Shown in pieces: positions 56,587 to 64,000 of a DNA stretch of 64,000 bases. Made by a program: the position numbers and the translations under genes. This DNA comes from Castanea sativa. Taxonomy: Eukaryota; Streptophyta; Magnoliopsida; Fagales; Fagaceae. The notes below the pieces were generated by a model that was not told where the DNA came from, made no database searches, and saw only the letters and a program-made list of their open reading frames with translations. Each line of letters opens with the position of its first letter. The first letter of the stretch is position 1. The stretch is from the NCBI RefSeq assembly GCF_040712315.1, contig NC_134023.1:69228757-69292756 (forward strand), given 5' to 3'.

Positions 56587-56725
56587 ATGCCCACTCACTA
56601 TAGAGTATATAATAGAAAAATATGCAAAATATATAATTTTATATAAAAATAATTTAGATTAATTAGTGTATAATTATGTAAATTTACAAGTTTGTTGTAG
56701 TGATTGCGTAAATTTACACCAACAC

Positions 56726-57689
56726 CAATGGGTAAATCAACATTCAATCCCATTTTCCTTTTTTTTTTATTTAAATAGTACTAATATTTTTTTGTGTATT
56801 AATTAATATATGTGTTTTATTTTTATCATTTGATTTATGTATATATATATCTATAATATTAATAACAGGATTTCCACTTTACGCTTAGATTAAAATTTTT
56901 ATCTTGTATCAAAAAAATAACAGGATTCTTGTTTGGGTTTTATCATTTTGTGTAGTAAAATATTTTCATATAAATTCTTAAATTCTCTAAAATACCTAAT
57001 CTTTTAGTTAAATAATTTTAAATTTAAAAACATATACAGGTTAAAAGAGTAATATACTTTTTTTTAAAAAGTTCTTAAAAAATTTAGGCTTTCAAACTTT
57101 ATTGATTCCCATGCTATCTTTAATTATTTATCTCACTTTTAAACATTATTTCACTAAATCCAAAATAAAAAATAGAAGAGAGCCTAATTACCCGCTCAAA
57201 ATGCTTGTGATGAGTCTACTATGTGTGCGTATATATATATATGAATTTGCTTTCATTTCTTGAGTCATTGGTCATGATGATGATGATGGTATGGTGGGCT
57301 AGGTACAGGATATGGTTGGTCCCAATTTAGCTAGATATGGGTTTTTTGTGTTTTAATAATATTATTATTTAATTAATTAATTTATTAACTAAAATGTGGT
57401 GATGTGCACTGGACTGGACCCTCTTGAAGATAATTCATAATTCTATAATATATATATATATATATATGCTTAGATACCGGGCCTTTTGTTTTTTTTTTTT
57501 TTGTCTGATAATTCGATAATTTGAAACTGATTTTGTTAGAAGCACTAAAAAATGTCAGTTAAGGTAAGTATCTCAACTTTGTATTTTAATTTTTTTTTAA
57601 TTTTAAATTTTATGCAAAACTTGGCATTAAAAATGTCAAGTTCCACTTAAAAATATGTATAGAACTTGTCAAGAAGAGAGTGCTTGTCA
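56726..57689. other. Spacer between the two duplication copies
   Basis: AT-rich, with (AT)n tracts at 57231-57241 and 57450-57468 and T runs. No gene is recognised. Confidence 0.5.
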
Positions 57690-58315
57690 AGAAGAGAGTG
57701 CTTAAGAGTTTATATACATATAATTAAGGTTGCACTTAATTCACGTGGGACATTAGAATCATAAAATAAAGCTAGAATCATAAATTAAAGCTAGAATCAT
57801 AAAAAATTCACATCAATTACACAATATTCCTAAATTAGTAGCACTTAACATATGGACCCACAATAATTTGTTAATTCAAATATTTTAATTGGTCATGTAT
57901 AAGGTGGTAGGTTAATTTGGGAACACTGTTTAGCAAAAAAAAAAGAAAAAAAGAAGAAGGTAATTTGGGAACACTAAGGAAATAATTATGCTCTTTTTGT
58001 TGTATGTCTTGGAGGACATATTTAAGTATTTTTTTAACAACTCATGTGTAAAGTGGTAGGTTATTTAAGAAGTGTTCTAAAATTGTTATGAATTTTTGTG
58101 GCGTGTTTAAAATTTTAGATGAGATACCACTCTTTAGGCCAAATTTGAAATACATAGAAGAAATTAATTATTGAGTACTCACACGGGGCAACATTAGTAG
58201 AGGTGGTCCTCTAGGGTCCTCGATTTGTCATTTCTTTGAGGTTGATGAACTTAACTTTCCCTGATAAAAAATCTAAGCCATTGGTCGTATGTTACATGTG
58301 CGCGCGTGTACACGT

Positions 58316-58346
<31 letters not shown>

Positions 58347-58690
58347 GCTTGCGGTGGCAAATGTGTACAAAATCATGTGATTATGGAACTTTTAATATTT
58401 CTACAGTACCAAATCTTTTTTTATTTTACTGAGCAGTACGTAACAAGTTGTTTCCCAGTGGAATGCTGCCATATATCAAAAGCCTCGTTTAAAGCACCAT
58501 ATGGTACTCTTATGATTTTTCAATAAAGGCCCACTCACCTTAGAGTTAATAATAGAAAATATGATTCACCAAAAAAAAAAAAAAACGCATAATTTATATA
58601 ATTTGATATAAAAATAATTCAGATGAGATAGTGTATAATTATGTAAATTTACAAGTTTGCTATAGTAATTGTGTAAATTTACACTGATAC
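57690..58690 (+). repeat. Direct duplication, copy 2 (empty at four sites)
   Basis: Compact counterpart of 54050-56725. It has its own small changes: an internal repeat of AAAGCTAGAATCATAAA, an A/G-rich insert at 57934-57957, an (AT)n tract at 58320-58346 and an A run at 58569. Confidence 0.82.
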
Positions 58691-58959
58691 TATTTATTTT
58701 GCATTTAGTTTATTATTCTTTTTTTACGTATTTTAAAATTGAAGGAAAAGAATGAATGATGGTTGTTATGTGTGAAAAAAGAAAAAAAAAAGAAATTAAG
58801 AAAAATTGATATTTTAATAAAATGTAGTGTAAAATAAATAATCTGGCGTATAAATTTTTTGAAAAGTAAGTATGTAAAATATAAAAGATAAGTTATTAGG
58901 TTAAAATAGACAAAAAAAAAAAAAAAATTGCATGAACTGACGCCAATACTCTAATATAG

Positions 58960-59150
58960 CAGCGTATGTGCCACCAAGATAGTCTTTCCAAGCTATGTTA
59001 GGGACTTTTTAATGCGTTTGTACTAATTTTGTTTGGTCCCTAACTGTTGTATATGCTGTTGCCTAGGATCTTTGTCCTGCTATATATGTCTCTATATCTG
59101 TTGGCTTGTTCTTTGTTTTTCAATAAAAGCTTCTTTTGTTAATAAACTGT
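58960..59150 (+). mobile_element. Possible LINE 3' tail
   Basis: A TTTAATGCGTTTGTACTAA start, GTTTGGTCCCTAACTGTTG, a CT/TG-rich run and TCAATAAAAGCTTCTTTTG at the end resemble 3' untranslated ends of plant L1-type LINEs. No reverse transcriptase is present upstream. The assignment is weak. Confidence 0.3.
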
Positions 59151-59305
59151 GAGAGATATTACCTTGCCTAGTTGTAACTAGTACAATTGAAAATATTGAG
59201 AAAGAGAAAGTATAGAGAGAAGAGAGAGGACACTAAGATTATGTAGTTTGACTATATCTACGGTCCTATGGAGTAAGTCTCTAGAAAAATTTTCATATAC
59301 ACCAG

Positions 59306-60090
59306 GCGCATGAAATACCATCTCAAGTCTTTGATGGTTATATCTCTACTATAATCTTAATTGTTTAATTACAATGAACCTTAAGTAGGGTTTATATAGA
59401 GATTACCAACTGTGGTTAATATACATGAACTGAGTAATACAATTGGACCTTTAGGTTAATACACATAAACTTAATATCTTTAATAGTAACTAAATGACTA
59501 AACATAAATCAAACACAGCAAAAGACAAATGAAAAAATTACTATAATACTAAAAAAGGAGACTACTATAAAATATCTATAGTTCAAATCCTGGGAACAAG
59601 ATATTACTTTACTATCTAATCATGATAGAAAAGAGATATAGAAGCCAAGAACCTTATTAATCAATTGTATTGTGTAGTTCTTTTGATGAGAAAAACTAAA
59701 ACCTTGCTCCGGGCATAGGAAACATGTGTCTCACTAACACTTCTTATGAGCCTGACGCAAAATACTGTCTCAAGTCTTTGACTGTCATATCTCCACTATA
59801 ATGTCAATTGTTTAATTCACATCAACTTAATATCTCTAACAGTAACTAAAGGACTAAACATAAATCAAACACAGCAAAAGACAAATGAACAAATTACTAA
59901 AATACTAAAAAGAAGCTGACTACTATAAAATATCTATAATATAGTCTAATCCTATATATAGGAAACAAGATATTTCACTTACTATGTAATCATGTTAGAA
60001 AAGAGATATAAAAGCCAAGAATCTTATTATTCAATCGTATTGTGTAGTTCTTTTCATGAGAAAAACAAAAACCTTGCTCTGAATCATTTT
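59306..60090 (+). repeat. Tandem duplication, two units
   Basis: The unit at about 59306-59720 is repeated at 59752-60090. Shared runs: CTCAAGTCTTTGA, ATCTCTACTATAATCTTAATTG (or CCACTATAATGTC), AACATAAATCAAACACAGCA, AAGACAAATGAA, CTATAAAATATCTATA, AAAGAGATATA and TTGTGTAGTTCTTTT. Copy 2 lacks about 80 bp. It is noncoding. Confidence 0.8.
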
Positions 60091-60470
60091 ACTCTCACTA
60101 AGAATTCTGAGGAAAAGAAAAAGCATAGAAATGAGAGTGTGAGGAATCATTTGCCTTAAGCAGTACCAACACTATCTATCTCAATATCTACCATTGATAA
60201 AAGAAAGTGGTCCTTGGTGGAGCAATTAATTTCTCACAGAAAAAGTGGTCCTAATGAAAGAACTGCCAATTTATTATGAACTTGATAAATGAAACACTTC
60301 AAAGTGAAATACGATAAGAGTCAGGAGATAATCAACCTTTTCTCAGTGCTTTATTTTTTTCTTCAGAAATATTTCAGGTTTAATATATCAACAACCTGTT
60401 TTTCCACTTTACTATCAAAAATGATTTTACATACAATATAACCAACAGCGAGTCAACTAATATTTCTTGT

Positions 60471-61388
60471 TTAGTCTAATCTGTTCTTTGCTGCTGGCTT
60501 GGTTATTCTTCCTCTCAACAGTTGATCCTCGACTACGATTGTAGACAATCTTTCATCATCACTGCTATCATCATATTTAGCTTGAGTAATCACAGATCTT
60601 AAGTACAAAGCAAACACTAGAGCAACAACCTGAGAGTGAGAGGCAGAAAAAAAAAAAAAAAAAATTGATATTAGAGATTTCAATATATACAATAAGAAAG
60701 ATTTAAGGTGAGCATATATTTTCTCTCCTTTTTAATTATTCTTTCTTTAATGTATTTAATTATTTACCTCTAGAATAATTACTACAAGAGCAACCCATCT
60801 GATGATTGTCCAATTCTTGTTCAAAAAGAGGTAAACTGATTGAAAATTGCCACTTTTAGCTGTGGTAATAACCTGCAGGAGGTTCTCAAATGGTGTAATA
60901 TTTCTGGATGTACTTCGTTCAAAAAGAAAAGCAAAATTCTTTGGTGGAATTTCTATATAATAAGAAAAACCAAACAATAGGTATTTGCAAGTTGCAAGCA
61001 GAAAAAGAAATGGGAAATTAACTATGCATTAATTATCATAGAAGTATGTTCACTAAAAAAAAAATAGAACATGAAATAGCAGTGAAAAGTCTTCATCACC
61101 TTGTTCCAGTTGTGATCAATGAGCATGAATGCTGCAACCCCTAATTTTATAAGGACAAGTCCCACCAAAAATACTGAGAACTAATAATTCTTAAGGACAT
61201 TAGACTTTTCAGTAAAGCAGAAGTATGCAAAGAGGATATGAACTATAACAAAGAAGGAAGAATCTAAAAGGAAGTAACTTGAGGATACATGTAGTAGACA
61301 ACAGGGACTTCTTCATGCAGTTCCTACATATCCAAAGCAGGAAATTATGGATAAGACTGCACCAATTGTGATTATAAGGTAGATAAAC
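60471..61388 (-). pseudogene. Tetraspanin-like gene, 3' part only, with in-frame stop
   Basis: Four exons with good splice sites: 61289-61388, 61100-61180, 60768-60872, 60471-60629. They read FIYLIITIGAVLSIISCFGY (second membrane segment), CCLLHFSVFLVGLVLIKLGV...IDHNWNK (third segment and start of the large loop), a loop ending LNKNWTIIRW, VVALVFALYLRS (fourth segment) and an acidic DDSSDDERL tail. This is the layout of plant TOM2A/tetraspanin-18-20-like proteins. A TGA at 61313-61315 interrupts the frame just before the expected R-S-x-C-C motif. The first exon (N-terminus and first membrane segment) was not found in the 2.6 kb upstream. The intact splice sites suggest a recently disabled or fragmentary copy. 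A sequencing error at the TGA is the main alternative. Confidence 0.65.
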
Positions 61389-61714
61389 CTGCGAAATTTG
61401 CATGGATACAAATAATGATTGTGTCAGAACGTCTTATTTAAGAACTCAAAAAATAATGATCACCAAAATGTAAGCAAATTAATGCTAAATTTCCAAGCAA
61501 AAATCTAGTATTTGATGAGCCAGTCAGGAGAGTTGCACAATATGATGCCTTTAAATATAGCAAATCAATTTTCATGTCTCTAGTGCTAATGTTATACAGA
61601 TCAAGCATCATTTTAAGTGCTACTCACAAATTGTATTGTGTCCCACTTCTGCTATAGTACACTATAATTTGGTTGTAGACCTCGGTGGCAGAGCCATGAA
61701 TTTATCTTTGGGGA

Positions 61715-61774
<60 letters not shown>

Positions 61775-63490
61775 TGTCTATGTATGAAATGTAAAATAGT
61801 AATATATAATACTTTATAACTCAGTATATGTTATAAACAAAAATGTATCAATTAAAATTAAACAATCATGAGACAAGATTGATAGAATGATTTAATATAT
61901 TATATGGAATATAAAAAAGAAAGCAATGAAAAGTAAATTAAAAAAATCAAAATAAAGCAAATAGTACCTAGGAAGAGTTAAAAATAACAATTATCAGGGT
62001 ATAAATAAAGTCGATTAGCTATGAGGCATAGATAGAGCACTGCTGCACAGTTAAGCGGCTTGGGGATGAGGATGAGGGGCCCACGACACAAACAAAAGCT
62101 TCAATCTTTCACTTGTGACCTGTGTACAAAAAAAAAGGTGAGGCAAACATGAGAGAGAGAGACTTGGTGGTGCAGCACATTAACAAAGTTTTTGACTTTT
62201 CAATTTTTCTACTGTACAAGTAAGCTCTAGATGTGTGGGGATGAAAATTATAATTTTTTTTCCTTTTTTGTTGAGGTAATTGTTAAAATACCTATGTGTT
62301 CATTTTTAAGATACTAAATATTTAATTATTGTAATTTGTTGACATATGTATTTATAGATTTTATTTTATTTAAATGAAAATTATGTTTATTTTTAGACTT
62401 TCTTAAACATATATGTATATTATTAGGTATGGGGCCAAAATAATAAGGTATTTAAAAATTTTCAAATTATTAAGGATATTTTAAAAAAAAATTTTAATTT
62501 TTTTTATAAAATTTTTGGAGGAAAGGGATGTTTGACACTGTTGTTTAAACAACAGTTTTTAGTATTTAAACAATAATAACGCTTTTGAAACGTATTTTTA
62601 TAACACTCAAACAAGTATTTCCACAACATTAAAAACTGAATAATAATACTTAAACACTGCTACCAAACGGGTATAATGTCTTTCTGCCAATTTTCTTGGA
62701 TGGTGTAAAAATGATTTGTAATATATTCACATGGTCAACATAAATCTGCAGCTTGTTAAAAACTTAAAATCAAATCAAGCTTCCTTTTTTCTATTAGTGT
62801 AAATAAAATTAGGAGCACACATAAAGCTGTTTCTCTCCCACCTTTTTTTTTTTTTCCTTTCAAATAATGAAAATGTCCGTATTGATGCTCAAAAGAAAAG
62901 CGTACTTGTGTGCCTAGGGGAGTACTGTTAGTGTGCCATTAGGTTTTAGGGACATCTAAGCCTTGTTTAGAGCTTTGTTATGTTTTGTTTTACATACAAA
63001 AAGAAAAAGCACAAAAAAGCTTATTTTACATGCATATGGCTATAATATGGAAATTGGCTTTTGAACATCAAATTTCAATAAAAACTGACCATTTCTACTT
63101 AATAGTTTAATTCCATATCGAGATAAAATCATCACTTCTTATGTTGCAGCAAATATCTCAAACTCTTACCTAGCTCGTATATTTTGACAGATTTTTTTTT
63201 GAAAAGCTAATTCATTTTCTTGTGCTTAGTTGTGATGTTTAATACAGATAAGAAAACATTTTTGTTGTTTGATTTACTCCGAAAATCATCAATATTCTTA
63301 TAATTCTAAATAATTATATGATGAATACGTTCATCTACAAAAATAAACCTCAAATAGGAAAATACCTTCTATTTTTATCCCATTTCGACTTCAATGGGAA
63401 TATAGACCTAAATTTTAGTATTTACGAAACAATTCAGTGAGAAAGCTTTTAGACACTGGGCTATAGCAGTATTTTTAATTAGTCTTTTGG
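61389..63490. other. Intergenic sequence upstream of the tetraspanin fragment
   Basis: No first exon for the tetraspanin and no other gene were found. An (AT)n tract of about 50 bp lies at 61719-61770. The remaining sequence is AT-rich with A and T runs. A TTGTTTAAACAACAG palindrome-like run is at 62540-62556. Confidence 0.5.
61719..61770. repeat. (AT)n microsatellite
   Basis: Uninterrupted AT dinucleotides, about 26 units, about 330 bp upstream of the first tetraspanin exon seen. Confidence 0.9.
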
Positions 63491-63493
63491 AAA

Positions 63494-63612
63494 AAGTCAA
63501 CAATTGGTCAATAATTAGTCAAGGATTGGTTGGTGGACCGGAGAGAAAGAGAAAGCAATTGGTCAACATTAGTCAATGATTGGTTGGTGGATTGGAGAGA
63601 GAAAAAGAGGTG
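63494..63612. promoter_or_regulatory. W-box cluster in a short tandem duplication
   Basis: A unit of about 55-65 bp (CAATTGGTCAA, TTAGTCAA, GATTGGTTGGTGGA, GGAGAGA) occurs twice. It gives five (A/G)GTCAA cores, which are TTGAC(C/T) W-box cores on the minus strand, in about 90 bp. W boxes bind WRKY factors. ATTGG (CCAAT complement) also repeats. No gene start is known next to it, so a regulatory role is unproven. Confidence 0.45.
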
Positions 63613-64000
63613 AAGGGAGATATGTTACTATTGAGAGTCTGTTTATTCACTTTATTGAGCATATAATGTTTTAAAACATTTTTTGCTTTTAAAAAATTGG
63701 AAATGTTTTTCTCTTTATTAGACTTTTATTTCTTTTTTATGAGTATTAGACTTGTTTTTTATAGACCACAAAAACTCATTAATTTGCAATTTTCAATTTT
63801 CATCATACCATACCCTAGAAAATACGAAAAATATTTTTCACTAAAACAGACATACCTCAATTTGCATATATCAATATATCTGGATCTTTCAACAGGGAAG
63901 AATTTCCTAGAAAGTAGCATTTTAATTTGTTATTTCACTTATTTGTATTATAATTTTATAACATATGCGTAAAGAGAATGAAATTATAAAATTGGATAAA
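63613..64000. other. Noncoding right edge
   Basis: AT-rich sequence with one 91-codon open frame that is rich in Phe, Tyr, Leu and Ile, as expected by chance in such DNA. No family is recognised. Confidence 0.5.

Larger units (their letters stand above)
54050..56725 (+). repeat. Direct duplication, copy 1, with four insertions
   Basis: Joined pieces 54050-54260, 54461-54727, 55541-55595, 56228-56403 and 56587-56725 match 57690-58690 in order. Landmarks are AGAATCATAAAATAAAGCTAG, CACAATATTCCTAAATTAG, GTATGTCTTGGAGGAC, ATTTGTCATTTCTTTGAGG, AAAATCTAAGCCATTGGTCG, AGCCTCGTTTAAAGCACCAT and TGTATAATTATGTAAATTTAC. It is noncoding. Each gap in the match is a separate transposon-like insertion. Confidence 0.82.

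Noticed and set aside
63697..63972. 91-codon frame near the right edge
   Set aside because: It is Phe/Tyr/Leu/Ile-rich as expected by chance in AT-rich DNA, with no motif or homologue recognised.

Overview
This is nuclear DNA of a flowering plant. It is AT-rich, has intron-rich genes with plant-type splice sites, and is full of MITEs, solo LTRs, SINEs and a Helitron. Gene content and repeat style suggest a woody eudicot, possibly Fagales; that placement is inference. No bacterial or organellar features are seen.

Three gene loci can be supported, all on the minus strand. (1) A complete CLU/FRIENDLY gene, CDS 23235-38747, with 28 coding exons plus a 5' UTR exon near 39.6-39.8 kb. The spliced frame stays open for about 1,414 codons. 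CLU proteins govern mitochondrial distribution. Two of its introns use GC-AG splice sites, and a 1.5 kb Helitron sits in intron 14. (2) A complete family GH1 beta-glucosidase, CDS 44993-53238, with 13 exons and about 509 residues. It has a signal peptide and both catalytic glutamates; its introns carry a SINE and a hAT-type MITE. (3) The 3' part of a tetraspanin-like gene (60471-61388, four exons) with an in-frame stop and no recognisable N-terminal exon, probably a pseudogene.

Positions 1-22,500 hold no supportable protein gene. This stretch is a patchwork of diverged, repeatedly duplicated noncoding modules. One module, which reads like TTTGCATTATTTGAG followed by AAGACCTAGACT, recurs more than 15 times. 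Transposons are nested in the modules: two MULE-like elements at 66-830 and 1276-2519, both with exact empty sites in a second copy at 15.45-15.97 kb; a solo LTR at 7711-9827 inside a small MITE; a long-inverted-repeat element at 10590-11970; and a PIF/Harbinger MITE at 13062-13449.

Positions 39.8-44.9 kb are intergenic, with a solo LTR at 41685-42414. Positions 53.3-60.4 kb are intergenic and contain a direct duplication (54.05-56.7 versus 57.7-58.7 kb); copy 1 has gained four insertions that copy 2 lacks. Positions 61.4-64 kb are intergenic, with an (AT)n tract and a cluster of W-box cores at 63.5 kb.

The three genes are unrelated in function and show no sign of co-regulation. I found no convincing new biological system. 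The most informative features are the paired filled and empty transposon sites, the two GC-AG introns of CLU, the hairpin-forming element at 10.6-12 kb and the disrupted tetraspanin copy.
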